A stretch of DNA of 64,000 nt from Glandiceps talaboti (GCF_964340395.1 NC_135566.1:10178001-10242000); one strand, 5' to 3'. Shown: positions 24,910 through 36,723, counted from the stretch's first letter. Notes: generated by a model from the sequence alone, not told the origin. Made by a program: numbers and translations.

Positions 24910-25365
24910 GCCCGTGTAACATCGAAAGTACTCTCGGTGATGTACACCGGAGTACATCTAACATTGGAGCGGTGTAACTTTCGAAGTACTTCACCTACAG
25001 CAGTACATCGATGTACAATATTACTGTTACGTTAGCGTAACTCACAACGGTGTTACGTCGGAGTGTGTACACTCGCGTTACACTGACGAGCATGCATACG
25101 CTGTACCTGCAGAAGAGACATGCAGCTGAACGTCAGTGGAGATCTACACCGCAGTACCACTAGATGAGAAATCAGTGTTACGTTAACGTAACTCTCCCCT
25201 AGTGTTACATCGGTGTATGTACACTAGCGTTACATCATCGAGGTCAAGCGATGTACCTGCAGAAGAGGCATGCAGCAGACCATCAGTGTAGTTCTTCACT
25301 GTTGTACCACCAGCAGAGAAGCCGTTGTTACACTAGCGTAACTCACCTCCAGCAGTACGTCGAGG
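24910..25365. repeat. Right subterminal GTTAC/GTAC motif cluster with internal duplication
   Basis: About twelve GTTAC/GTAAC words, many GTAC words and two 16-bp units, GTTACGTTAGCGTAAC (25026-25041) and GTTACGTTAACGTAAC (25177-25192), the second a perfect palindrome. A segment of about 160 bp is present twice in tandem, recognisable by TGTACCTGCAGAAGAG at about 25104 and 25253. Confidence 0.7.
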
Positions 25366-25384
25366 GGGGAATTTGCGTGTGTAC

Positions 25385-26580
25385 CCACTGTCTAAGAATA
25401 GGGTGTATAATTTGCCTTTAAAATAAGGTTCACTATATTATGTTCTCAAATATGTTGGTCTAAATTGGTGAGAACACTTCCTTGGCCTGATGAGGCAATT
25501 GTGCCATGCGAAGGGGTATGTGTGTATGGGGTATATACATACAGGTTACTAGTTGAAATAGGTCTGAAATGTGGTACAATGTGGTATGGGCAGCACTTAA
25601 CCTATTAATTAAGTCTGAACACAGGGTCCATATCTAGAGGCCTCCTTGCATTCAACTTACATACAATCGAGTACAGTAATCATTGAATTGAAGTGACAAA
25701 GACAGTTGACTAAGAAGATATTACGGTTGCCTAAAACAAATCCATTTTAATCTGTTTTCTCATCAGAGTTTAGCTATTTTGAGCCTTCGCTTTTCTAAAA
25801 TGGACACAAACTAAAACTATTGTCGCAAGTTGATACAAAGCTATTGAATGGACATTGGTTTAATTATAGTCTCAGTAGGGCGGCATTTCTGAAAACTTGT
25901 TTATTTAGAGTTCCATGAACTTGCAGTGCTGTTTTCTGACTTCCACTGTCTACACTATCTTGATCACAGGGTGATTACAATTGCACAACAGAGGAACTGC
26001 TATCACCCACTTGTGTAATCTACCACATTGAAGAACAATATATTTAGTTTGCGTCTATCTTTAACAGTCGCCATATTTGAGTCATGAAATGCCATACTAT
26101 TATAACAAACAGTGTGTATCGACACAACGTGAAGGGTTGACATTGCTAAAAAAAATACCAGGCAGGAATTATCGACTGATTATTACCATAATGTTAGTCT
26201 TAAATTTAAACGTGTTCAGAAAAAAGTTGGGCCACAAAATGTGTAGTATTGGATGATATATAACGAATTTAAACTTAACAGATTGTTTTAACAGTCGTTC
26301 AAAAGTACCAGAAGTAAATTGTACTTACATTCACGCTGAGAAGTCCCACAGTCTGCAACCCGACCACACTAGCAACAGAAATACGTGCGTGTAATTATAA
26401 AACACAAACACCAACTTGTGCAATGCGTCTAGGGGGATTACAAAATGGGAATGGGCGGGGTTTCCAAATATAATTTCTATTGTCGAGTGCATGCTACCTT
26501 CGCATGTTAAAATGATAAGTATTTAATTCAAAAACCCATTCAACAGGGATAATTAGCTAAATAACAGGTTACACACCTTT
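25385..26580 (+). repeat. Dispersed repeat family X, copy split by the 8.55-kb element
   Basis: Resumes at CCCACTGTC immediately after the element and tracks 8278-9330. Its missing left tip, CTTTTGGGGTATGTTCCTTA, lies at 16814-16838. Confidence 0.75.
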
Positions 26581-26859
26581 AGGATAAGTGTCAAATGCAT
26601 GGAGAAGGGGGGGGGGGTGACCTGCGTTGTTCGGTAGAATCAAACTGAGAGACATTCTTCTTACTTCTGATGCAACTGATGAAGCTGTTCGTGCAAATAA
26701 CTGTTTATACACGCTTTTTCAGTGGAAGTGGAAAGGAATTTTTTTTCGCAAACCAGAGCTGTTATTTCTTCCGCCACACTTCGAAATAAAGTGGGGCGGC
26801 GCGTTAAGAACGGTGCCGTAAAACAGGCCGTGCTTTACGACGATGCAGCCAGTATTTCA

Positions 26860-27538
26860 GTGGGTAAACTTTGTGGAGGTAGAGGTAAAGTCTGAAGTTC
26901 ATTCCATAATTTGGTTGCCTCATAAGAAAAAGATCAAGTGAGTGAAGAGTTGACAGTTGGGACTAGGTAGAACGAAAAGGTCATTAGAACGTGAACGAGT
27001 ATGAATTTGAAAGTCCGAATTTATTTTGGTAAGAAGATCGGAAGGGTAGGGAGGTACCATGTTATGCACAGTTTTAAAGATCAGTAAATATTTATTAAAA
27101 AGGAACCTTTTACCTAAAGGTAAATGTCTATTTTTTTAAAAAAAGATCAATACTACTAGTGTTTTGCAATTGCATTTCCCTAGTACTGATGTTTAAGATA
27201 AGTCTGACGGCTTGTTTTTGTAGTCTGTAAATATTATCAACATCACCTTTTCTGGCATGGGACCAGATGTTACAACGTGTATCAAAGTGAGGCTGAATAT
27301 GGCTGAGATAAAATAATCTTCTAGTATGTACATCGAGAAACCTTGAAATATAGCGTAGTGCAGCAATATTAGTTGAAATCCTTTTACAAGTATAGTCACA
27401 ATGGTTGGTCCAGGATAGAGCTGAATCTATAAAGAGACCTAGAGATTTTTCCACATTGGAAAGTGAGATGGGAATATTATTAAAAAGAGGGGAGAAGCTG
27501 TCATGCGTAGTCGAATGCTTTTTGGGTGGAATTAAGAT
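26860..27538 (-). mobile_element. Decayed LINE reverse-transcriptase C-terminal fragment
   Basis: On the minus strand 27454-27128 reads SLGLFIDSALSWTNHCDYTC, AALRYISRFL, LFYLSHIQPHFD and LQKQAVRLILN. After a frameshift, 27060-26870 continues with FKTVHNMVPPYPSDLL and a degraded YEATKLWNELQ. The 5' side is cut by a family X insertion at 27539. Confidence 0.85.
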
Positions 27539-28190
27539 GGCTTTTGGGGTATGTTCCTTATGTAAGCCAACTTGTCTGAAAATAGAATGTATATAATTTG
27601 CCTTTAAAATGCAGTTTACTGTATTATATTCTCAAATATTTTGGTCTAAAATGGGGAGAACACTTCTTTGGCCTGATGAGGCAATTGTGCCATGGGAAGG
27701 GGTATGTGTGTGTATGGGGTATATACATACAGGTTACTAGTTGAAATAGGTCTGAAATCAAATCTGGTATGAGCAGCACTTAACCTATTAATTAAGTCTG
27801 AATACAGGTCCCCTCTCCACCTCTAGAGGGCCTCCTTACATTCAACTTACATACAATTGAGTAATCATTATTTCATTGAATTGAATGAAAACAGTTGTCT
27901 AAGAAGAAATTACGGTTGTCTATAACAAAACCGTTTTAACCTGTTTTCTCAACAGAGTTCAGCTATTTTGAGCCTCAGTAGGGAGGTGTCTCTGAAAACT
28001 AGTTTATTTAGAATTCCATGAACTTGCAGTGCTGTTTTAGGACTTCCAATGTTTACACTATCTTGATCACAGGGTGATTACAATCAAACAACAGAGGAAC
28101 CACTATCACCCCACTTGTGTAATCTACCACACTGAAGAAAAATAGCTTTAGTTTGCATCTATCTTTAAAAACAAAGGCTGGATTACCCGT
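27539..28190 (+). repeat. Dispersed repeat family X, left part, inserted in a LINE remnant
   Basis: Starts CTTTTGGGGTATGTTCC directly after LINE reverse-transcriptase sequence, which defines the left end of the family. It tracks 8262-8960 with deletions. Confidence 0.7.
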
Positions 28191-28718
28191 GTTGTAGATG
28201 ATGACATAAGTATTGCTTCTCAGTTAAGTTCATTGTCAAAATAACTACACCACAATACCACTGACATCTGTATATTTCTAATAGTAATAGTCTAAACTTC
28301 TAGCGTTAGTGTTCAGTGTTCTCAAGTCTTTCGCTTAAATTCAATTAATCGCATGTGAACATGTTCTAAAAAACTGTTCTGAAATCATTGGTGGTATATA
28401 TAGATGCAAGTCACACAAAATATTGCTGATATACTGACAGGCTACATACATACAAATCTCTGGAGAAAAAAAAGGCGCACTGTACTACTTGTCATTGCAT
28501 TTTAGTTTGAGTCCAGCTCAATTTTTAATTATTTTTCAAGTCGAAGACCAGCTCCAACTCAATTTCTAACATTTTGTGGTTATAAAGATGTCTGTCAATA
28601 GGACACAGAGGAAAAGTATCAGTGTGATACAAAATGTATGTCTATAGCAGTGTTCTTTGATGATACTATACTGCTTCACTCCTCATGATGTTGGGTCTAC
28701 TTTGAAGGTTGGGGTAAT

Positions 28719-29245
28719 TCTGGAAGTGTTCGATCTTTTCTTGCTTGGCCCTGGAAGTGTTTGTTCTTTTCTTGTTTGGCTTTGGATCTGTTCTTGCTTG
28801 GCTCTGGAAGTGTTTGATATTTTCTTGGCTCTGGAAGTGTTTGATCTTTTCTTGCTTGGCTCTGGAATTGTTTGATGTTCTCTTTCTTACTTGACTCTGG
28901 CAATGTTTGGCAATGTTTCTAGATCTTTTTGGCTATTGATGTTTCTTTCTTTCAGATGGTAAATTCTTCAGACACAGATGAAGTGTCCTGAGTCCTCTGC
29001 TGACAGATGTTAATAGCAGGTCAAGGGGGGGGGGATTATATGAGACCCAAGACATCTCACCTGTGCTGGTAGCCGTCTCACAAACTCTGATGTTATTGAG
29101 TTTGACAGTGGATTGCCTTCTTTCAATACTGTTGAGATGTTAAAACAGTATGATCTGCTCTTTTTTGACTCTGGAAGTGTTTGATCTTTTCTTGCTTGAC
29201 TCTAGAATTGGTTGATCTCTTGTCTAGTAATGTTTAATCTCTTCT
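28719..29245. repeat. Minisatellite, unit about 31 bp
   Basis: Unit GGCTCTGGAAGTGTTTGATC + TTTTCTTGCTT repeats about six times in 28719-28912, with two more diverged units at 29163-29245. The minus-strand open frame through it is a repeat artefact. Confidence 0.8.
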
Positions 29246-29794
29246 AGACTGACTGGGACAGTTTTATTTTGTTATAGTTGGAATTATTTCAGCTAGTGAC
29301 GCTTGGTCTATTCAAATGATGTTGTTTTAAACTTCAACACAGCAGGTGATGGTTTTTCTTCAATCCAGATGGTGTATTCTTCTATCTTTAATGACTATGA
29401 CTGTTCTTTCGTGATGTTGACATGTTTAGTATGGCTGTACAAGAGTGAAAACAAAAGTCCTCTGCCGACAGATGACAATGGCAGGATAGAGGGGGGTTTA
29501 AGATAGACCTAAGTTAACACCCCTGCACAGCGGCCCTTTCTAGATCTTCTCGGCTATTGATGTTTCTTTCTTTCTTTCTTTCTTTCTTTCTTTCAGATAA
29601 TAAATTCTTCAGACACAGATGAAGTGTCCTGAGTCCTCTGCTGACAGATGTTAATAGCAGGTCAAGAAGGGGGGGATTATATGAGACCCAAGACATCTCA
29701 CCTGTGCTGTTAGCCGTCTCACAAACTCTGATGTTATTGAGTTTGACTGTGGATTGCGTTCAATACTGTTGAGATATCGATGTTAAAACAGTAT
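28921..29794. repeat. Direct duplication of about 235 bp
   Basis: 28921-29151 and 29541-29794 share AAATTCTTCAGACACAGATG, then AGTCCTCTGCTGACAGATG and CACAAACTCTGATGTTATTG. A partial third copy lies at about 29455-29525. The second copy has an expanded TTTC run (29567-29596). Confidence 0.85.
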
Positions 29795-30029
29795 ACTGAT
29801 GATGGTTTCATTTCACTGCTGCATTGAGTATCACTAGCGATGTTATTGCTTTATTTTCATCCAGTTTCATTTTCTTGTATGTTCTATTTTAATTCTTCGT
29901 ACGTAGAGTCATCATGTTTTCACAGGTCTGTGTATGTCATCGATATTTTTCACCAAGTTTTTGCAGGAATATTCTGATGATGATAACAAAATATTTTCTT
30001 CCAGTTAAAGGGTGATATGATGTTATTCA

Positions 30030-30260
30030 GTATGTCCAGGTTATGATGGTTTCAATCCATGTAAAATCCTGATCTGTCCAAGATATTGGTAAAATACTGT
30101 AGAATTGGTAGTTACGTCCAGGTAAAATACTGTAGAGGTGGTAGTTAAGTCTGGGTTATGACGGTTTCAATCCATGTAAAATCTTGATCTGTCCAAGATA
30201 TTGGTAAAATACTGTAGAGGTGGTAATTATGTCCAGGTTATGACAGGTTCAATCCATGTG
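30030..30260. repeat. Tandem repeat in the CKMT 3' flank or UTR
   Basis: GGTTATGA..GGTTTCAATCCATGTA followed by AAATC.TGATCTGTCCAAGA and GGTAAAATACTGTAGAGGTG occurs as one complete pair of about 120-bp units with a partial third. Confidence 0.8.
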
Positions 30261-30310
30261 GTATGACAATTCCCCCTTCCCCCATTTCCCCCTGTGCCTC
30301 TGCTGAGATC

Positions 30311-30427
30311 TTAGAATTTGGACAGAGGAGATGGCATCATGCCATCAATCCTCTTTCCCTTCTCCAGGCTCTTCTCCATCTGGACCAGCAAGTTGACACC
30401 ATCAATGACACGTTGGACCAGGGTAAC
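30311..30427 (-). CDS. CKMT: CKMT coding exon 7 with stop
   Basis: 38 codons plus TAA. It encodes the C-terminal helix ([20 protein letters not shown]) and a basic tail, as expected for the membrane-binding end of mitochondrial isoforms. Confidence 0.95.
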   Translation of the reverse strand, partial: VTLVQRVIDGVNLLVQMEKSLEKGKRIDGMMPSPLSKF

Positions 30428-33400
30428 CTATAAATGGTTAACAAACACACCATCATATTATTAAATAAAATGTGATATAGAAGTCAAAGATCAATGTTTG
30501 AAATCACCCCATGTTATTTGATTTCACCGTCGACCCTCCAACAACTGTGGTGGAGGGTCTGTGATTTCACAAGAACTGATGGACTCATTTCAGATGATGG
30601 TTTCATATCATTACTCCTCATAGCCCTACTGCATTCAGTGATGTTAACACTTTGTTTTCAACCGATCTGGTTATTGTGGGTATATTGATACACCAACTAT
30701 AGGGATGGTAGCTATGATGTAAGAGGTTATGATGATGACTTCAATCCAAGTTGAAACTAAAATGATAATGAATATAATTGCTTTAAGTCTGAAAAAAAAA
30801 TGCAATGTAAATAAGCTTAAATTGCCAAAGTTAACTTCATAATGCACATCATCAGAGTGTATGAGACAGCAAGTGTGCAAAAAAGGAAGGATCTTGTAAT
30901 GTTTAGAATCAATAATAGTCCGCACCTCAGATTGACCAAGACGATCCATGTTAGAAATGTCAAAGGTATCTCCAGTAGCAGCAGTATCCACGCCACCAGT
31001 TCCACGCTTCTGAAGACGCAGGTTCTCCAAGATTTCCTCAAAGCGGCGATCCTGAAATTCCCAAATCACAACACTCACATGTAATTGGCTACAATGTTAA
31101 GATGCAGATTTTCAAAAGGAAACACCTGGAATTTACATAAATATCTTATTGAAGTTAGACAGTCTTGTTTGGAGGCTGGTTTTTAAGGTAAGCCTGTTGA
31201 AATTTACAAAAATGAATGATGTAATGACCTAGGCACCATAAATACAATTCTCTGATCACTTACTACTATTTTCACTTTTTTCCTCCAAGCCACACTTATA
31301 CATTTGCATGATGACGGAATGGTTTAGAGTGGCCAGAATGTATAAGTCATTGCTTTGAGCCTCGCTACTGCCATTTGTTTCTGATTGGAAGTAGTCCTTT
31401 GACACGATTGCATTACTACTATGGCTCTGTCAACCCAGCTGTATAAACGGTGACCTTGAAAGACAGAGGCTGCTATGCAAGGGAGCCTGCAGGGGATCCA
31501 CAGTACGTATATACTCCCCCGAAGTTGAGGAAGTCCTATTGTGCCACTGTGGTGTTACATTACTTTGTGCCTGGGTAATAACAGTGCCTTAAGATAATTA
31601 TCATAATGTACTTCACTATGAGTTCTTCCTACCTTTGACAGATGTGGCAGTTTGACATGCACACCAGCACGCAGTCCAGTACCCAAGTTAGATGGGCAAG
31701 TCAGGATGTATCCAAGATGTTCATTCCACATAAACTCCCAACCTTTCTCCTTGATCATGTTCTCAACCTACCCAAACAAACATTGACAAAGGAATACATC
31801 AGATTTCTAAAATTTCAATGTTGAGAGTTACTTAAATTTACATCTCCAGTATGAATGGTAACTTTCCATTTTGTATGCTACACTTCATATGTCATATCTA
31901 CTTGATCATACTTTTAGAATTTACTCTAAGTATTTTCTCTCTCAAAAATACATCTTATTTCTTAACTTCCAATTAAACTTGACTACATTACACATACAGC
32001 GACCGCTTAAAAAAATTGTCTCCATTATTTTTTTGTTATTCTATTCTCTAAATTTATTGGAGTTTAGAAACTCAACATTTTTTTGTTCCGATTTCATTTT
32101 TATAATTCACGTATGGCAGTACACATATCATAAGAATTGTATTTTGCTTATAATTTATGATTTGAAAATGATAAAGAGTTTGTTTAACCTGACAGTTATT
32201 GGAATAACATTCCAGTAACTAATTGTAGACCTGATTAAGACCGTTGTACAATCCAACTCATTACCATGGACCACAAATCCATAATCATCAATCATCCTGA
32301 TACACACTTAAGAAAAAAGACTATCAAATCTTATAAAAAGGTTAGTAAGAAAACAAAACAAAAAAAATCACATTATTGAATTATAAAGGACCAATAATAA
32401 TATTTTTAATACAAACTTGCAATCTATCCTGGTTAATGATCAGATTGTTGACCAGGACAGATTGAAAAGCTGAATGTTAACAATTTCGTATTAACTACTT
32501 TGTGCTTTGTAATTCACTTAATCTACTAAGTCGGTGGACATTTTTGGTCACGTTATATACAACATGTGAAAACTGACCACTTGAAATACATTTTATCTTC
32601 TTTCTATGCATGCATGCATTCATTCATTTATTCATTCATTTATTTTATTTATTTATTTATTAAATTGATCATTCATGATCAGTTTGCTTGCATTGCTAAA
32701 TCACTGAATTCCTTGGTCAAATAACAGTAAATGTTTAACACCAATAACATACAATGTATTTTTTATTACAAGCATAAGTTACACAAGTTGACTAAAGTCA
32801 CCCACCTGTTTGAGGCCACTACAGAAGCGTTCAAAGACAGCTCTCATGTTGCCACCCTTCTCCATGGATATCAGACGGGTATGGTCTTCCTCGTTGACCC
32901 AAACCAAGAAGTTCTTCTTCTGATTATGCCTACATCAATTTATTGTGTCTTATTATTGTGGTAATGATGTCAGAGAGAATACATGGATAGTGGTGGACAG
33001 ATTTATGATGAAACATTTGCCCTTGTTTTCATTTTATCATTTTCATCAAGTACAATCTGATTGAGTCATTACTTCCAGTACTGCCCCAATGTTAATTAAT
33101 TTAATATCTATATAACGTTCTTATAGTTATACTCTTCAGAACCACTTTCCACTTATAATTTAGCCTATGTGAAGCTGAAACTATCAAAATTGTATCTACC
33201 ATGTTTTAAGACATATGAAAAAGAGAAATTATTTAATTATAAAGACCCTAGGAGATTGAGAAACAATGCGTGCTAAAAATCTTATTTCACTTCTCTTTTT
33301 AGGAGAGGCACATGGCAGAATGATGCAATAAAGAATATTTATCATACATTTAAAAAAATTCTCAATACATTAATGATAGTTCCAGTTACACTTAAAATTT

Positions 33401-35182
33401 CCCCCTTAAGTTGCCACAGAAAGTCAGGTGACAACTTTCCTGAAAAAAAACACCAACAAATTACAGACCAAAGATATAAGATGAGTACTCACCAGATACC
33501 ACGTGCATCAGGCCAGTCACGAGCCATGCCAGCGCAGGTCAGCAGTGGAGACACTGGTTTGTCAAACAGGAAGTGGTCATCAATCAGCTGTTGTTGTTCA
33601 GCATCAGTCAGGCTGCCCAGTGGATAGTATTTACCTTTCAAATCACCATCTAAACCATTCAGGGCATCAACTACAACCTATGAAAATAGAACCAATCAGT
33701 TTCCCCTCTCCAAATGATAGCCAAATTTTGTTGTTGTGAGTCAAAATTTTAAAAACTAGCATTTCTTGTGAGTCACCACATAGTAAGAGTTAGGGGAACA
33801 CTATATTTCAGTGCGTCACCAGAAATTGTGTGTGTCAGTGGCACATCAAATTTGGCTTAGAGCGCACACTTAAACCAATCGTAATGTAGCACAACTGATA
33901 ATATGAAATCCACATTTTTTGTTTTCCTTTTCAATTTTCAGCATACACCAAAATTCATTGCAATTGACCAGTTTTTCTTAAGTTGCCAACACACACACAC
34001 ACACACACACAGATTCACACACATACACAGTCTTCACATGCCTAAAAATCAATATAAATTTTTGTACTTATTGTCTTACGGTTACCTTGAATGTAATAGG
34101 TGTTATGAACAACTCATTACAATTATCATGTATTCTTAGAAGGTACAATTGTCACTAGTACAGTTGGGGGTGGGGGTGGTTGTATTTGCATAACAAATGG
34201 CTGTCTTGTTATGTACATGTACCCACTTAGGTTGTACAAGACAAGTGAGGGTCGAACCTTGCATTTTGTAATGTCCTTGGGAGAAGTTAACAATGGTAAT
34301 ATTTTCTGATCAATCTACATTCAATGTACTCCCAAATTTACAGGTTAGAATAAAATTAATCAACTCAAATTATTTCTGAAAAGATTTGATTATTGTGTAT
34401 GAGGTACATACCCTTTCAACTTCACGACGTTCGGCACGATTGCATGCAGGAGGCAGGCTGAGACCACGGATACAGCGGCCAGTTCGTACACGTGATGACA
34501 AGACATATTTGCTGTCAAGAACTCCACCACGGATCTTTCTAGAGTCCAAGTCAGTTGGATGAATGGCATCTTTAGGGTAACCATTGAAGCGGTCGTCAAT
34601 CACAGGATCGAATAAGTCAGCAAAAGTCTGTAAAATACATAACATATTGCAATCATAAAAATGTTAAACATATAGACTGACTGTATCTATAACACATGCA
34701 TTTGTAACTTAGCATTTATTTATTCTATTAAAATCTTCATTTCAAAAATTGGTCAAACTTTGTTACTATTGAGGTGGTGACTTTTTGAATATATTTTAAA
34801 ACTGTAATTGTTTTACCTCATAGCTCTCTTCATCTCCAGCTACCATGCCAACAGTCATGATGAAGGGATGTCCAGGATTATCGACACCGGTCTGAATACA
34901 ATCATCCAGAGTCCAACCGTTAGGTGTAGCCTTGTCATATAGTTTGGCATAGATTTCAGGAGTCAATGCCTTGGACATATGGTTGTTATGTTTACGAAGA
35001 TCAGGGTAGTTGGAAGAGGGTGGGTAGGCAATCACTTTCCTTTGTGATTGAGCAGCCACTTTTTGTTGTTGAAGATACAACGCACCAGCACCAGTTCCAA
35101 TGCCAAGAACACCTGCTGCAGCAGCTCTCATTGCAGTCATCTTAGGAGCAGCACCGATTAAGCGATTCATGAAAGCAGCCAT
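30311..35182 (-). CDS. CKMT: Mitochondrial creatine kinase, 7 coding exons
   Basis: Transfers phosphate between ATP and creatine; mitochondrial isoforms sit in the intermembrane space as octamers. The exons are 35182-34817, 34627-34412, 33677-33493, 32929-32806, 31767-31633, 31051-30926 and 30427-30311. They join in phase into 1269 nt, 422 aa, close to the usual 415-420 of precursors. Residues 1 to about 40 form an Ala/Arg-rich, acid-free leader ending in a hydrophobic stretch, typical of mitochondrial targeting. The kinase core follows: SSRVRTGR near residue 166, VNEEDH near 267-272, the reactive-cysteine motif [14 protein letters not shown] (Cys about 321) and [11 protein letters not shown] near 358. 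The C terminus is a basic tail ending PLSKF. All introns are GT-AG. The start is the first ATG of the exon and begins the leader. It lies downstream of PRODH on the same strand. Cytosolic creatine kinase or arginine kinase is unlikely given the leader and the creatine-kinase-like sequence throughout. The domain match is from memory of the family, not a search. Confidence 0.97.
30926..31051 (-). CDS. CKMT: CKMT coding exon 6
   Basis: 42 codons in phase 0, including [12 protein letters not shown] and [13 protein letters not shown]. Acceptor ATTTCAG, donor GAG|GTGCGG. Confidence 0.95.
31310..31520. repeat. Possible SINE-like repeat in CKMT intron 5
   Basis: AATGGTTTAGAGTGGCCAGA..TTTGAGCCTCGCTACTGCCA..AGTCCTTTGACACGATT..CCAGCTGTATAAACGG is wording typical of dispersed invertebrate repeats. 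It is GC-richer than the flanking intron. Ends not defined. Confidence 0.35.
31633..31767 (-). CDS. CKMT: CKMT coding exon 5 (active-site cysteine)
   Basis: 45 codons in phase 0. It encodes [16 protein letters not shown] and the cysteine-containing [12 protein letters not shown] signature. Donor AAG|GTAGGA. Confidence 0.95.
32806..32929 (-). CDS. CKMT: CKMT coding exon 4
   Basis: 124 nt. The first base completes the Trp codon, followed by 41 codons including the conserved [18 protein letters not shown]. Donor CAG|GTGGGT. Confidence 0.95.
33493..33677 (-). CDS. CKMT: CKMT coding exon 3
   Basis: 185 nt, starting in phase 0 and ending with two bases of a Trp codon before GTGAGT. It encodes VVVDALNGL to DWPDARGI(W). 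Confidence 0.95.
34412..34627 (-). CDS. CKMT: CKMT coding exon 2
   Basis: 72 codons, phase 0 at both ends. The acceptor is TTTTACAG and the donor AGG|GTATGT. It encodes [10 protein letters not shown] through the nucleotide-contacting SSRVRTGR and LSLPPAC motifs. Confidence 0.95.
34817..35182 (-). CDS. CKMT: CKMT coding exon 1
   Basis: 122 codons, phase 0 at the end. It encodes the targeting leader (MAAFMNRL start) and the N-terminal kinase domain up to GDEESYE. The donor reads GAG|GTAAAA. Confidence 0.95.
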
Positions 35183-36461
35183 ACTTGCAGAGTATCACTG
35201 ATAATCACAAGGACGCACAAAGTGTTGTAATGACAATTGTTGTGAAAGGAGGAATCCAATTTGCTAGAAACAAGGCAAGAGTAAAATTTTTCAATAAGTT
35301 TAATTTCATCCTAGGTCAAAAAAATTTAATCAAATGCTTCAAATTTGAATATTTTTTTTTACAACTTATACAAGTGATTAAAATTAATCTTGAGAATTAC
35401 TCTGGAATTTCATCAGTAATTAAAGCATGATTTTTAGTCAAACACAAAATTTGTTTACAGTGCTGAATAACATACACAATGCTGTGAAAATGCAAGTAAA
35501 ATTGCACATTTTACCAACTTAGATACTGGAACAAGCTGTTAAAATTCATTATCAAGAAACAAAACAAAAATGAAAAACTAACAAAAATTTCCAAACAAAG
35601 TACAAACACACTGATGGATTTCATATATTTGGATGTGGGGTGTGCAAAATAACTTACCACTAACACTACCACAACCACATCAACAACAAATATTTTACAA
35701 TTCACAAATAATAAACAAATAGATTTGACAATATAGTATGATATATCTACATGAACATCAGAGTCGGACTTACCTGTACACAAAACTGAAATTACTGAAT
35801 ATATAAAATGACAAAAGAATGTAACACAGATGACATCTGAATTGTATCTATGGCCACAATTATTCTAATCTAGTCACATGTCACATTGAAATTAGCATAA
35901 ATCTACATTGGACAAAGATGTACTCTATTCTTACAAAATTACATATTTTGTTCAAAACTAATAAATTCAACAGCAAAAATTGTAAAAGCAGCTATCTGAA
36001 TTTTGTGTATATTTTTTTTACCAATTGGCCAATTTATTTTAGTGTTATAAACCAAGAGAAATATTGGCAGGAATATTTTTACTAGTAGTACTATCAGCTC
36101 AGTGGAAAGATAAAAACCCTTGCAAAGTTGGAAAAAACTTGATACACTGAATAAAACACGGTCCACTAATACTATGACAAGTATACATCTTGGAAGTAAC
36201 TTTTCAGTCAAAATGTTGCGAAGTTTGAGGAAATATTTTAAATGTAAGCAGGAGAGTACAAGAAATGCTGCTTACCTTTCAAAATCTGCAGATACGAGTA
36301 TGTTGGACAATCGGTATTACTCACTATCGTTACCTTGGCAACATTGTGACGTGTGCCATAACATAAACGTCCAACCCCCTAACATTTTCATCGTTAGAGT
36401 CGGCCACACGGGGCCTGATCAAAGTTTCTGATTGTAGCTGCTGGTTTTCCACTCACAGAGC

Positions 36462-36614
36462 ATGGTGAACGTGAACAGATTACGAACATCCATGATGTTG
36501 TCGGCAGCAGGCATGGCAGGAGGCCTCGGGTCGAGTTACGACGAAAAGTGCGGGACATTTGAACCACGGGATTTGAACTTGAGGTCCGTGAACTGTGCGA
36601 GTCAGAGACGATGA
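36462..36614 (+). other. 50-codon ORF beside the CKMT promoter, doubtful
   Basis: An ATG-to-TGA frame of 50 codons follows an acceptor-like TTTTCCACTCACAG on the plus strand and is GC-richer than its surroundings. No family is recognised and no partner exon was found. It may be 5' UTR or promoter sequence of the minus-strand kinase gene, or a short divergent transcript. Confidence 0.15.
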
Positions 36615-36723
36615 ATAATGTGTCAAAATAAATTTGTAATTGTTGTGATGACTAGCCTTTGTCTAAATTCATAAGTGGAATAACTTTTCAAGAAACGTTT
36701 TTTCAAAAATATAAAGAATTTAC

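Larger units (their letters stand above)
16836..25384. mobile_element. 8.55-kb TIR-bounded element of unknown superfamily, apparently non-autonomous
   Basis: The ends are perfect 19-bp inverted repeats, GTACACACGCAAATTCCCC (16836-16854) and its complement (25366-25384). If GTAC or TA is target duplication, the TIR proper is 15-17 bp. Just inside each end lie hundreds of bases packed with GTTAC/GTAAC and GTAC motifs, unlike the AT-rich core. The flanks are two halves of family X: the left ends CTTATGTA and the right resumes CCCACTGTC, where an unbroken copy at 8262 reads through, showing a real insertion. The core holds a MITE (18003-18385), a CTATA satellite (20930-21610), a dispersed repeat (22992-23232) and the candidate gene at 19272-24662. 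No transposase, reverse transcriptase or integrase frame is visible. Confidence 0.75.

Noticed and set aside
24697-24957. 86-codon minus-strand frame with MSDDGKYSCNFHRVV
   Set aside because: No recognised family, no partner exon, and it overlaps the likely promoter and the subterminal array; not in frame with the candidate gene ATG at 24662.
28697-28903. Minus-strand frame rich in Gln, Lys and Pro
   Set aside because: It is the translation of a 31-bp minisatellite unit; no neighbouring exon supports it.
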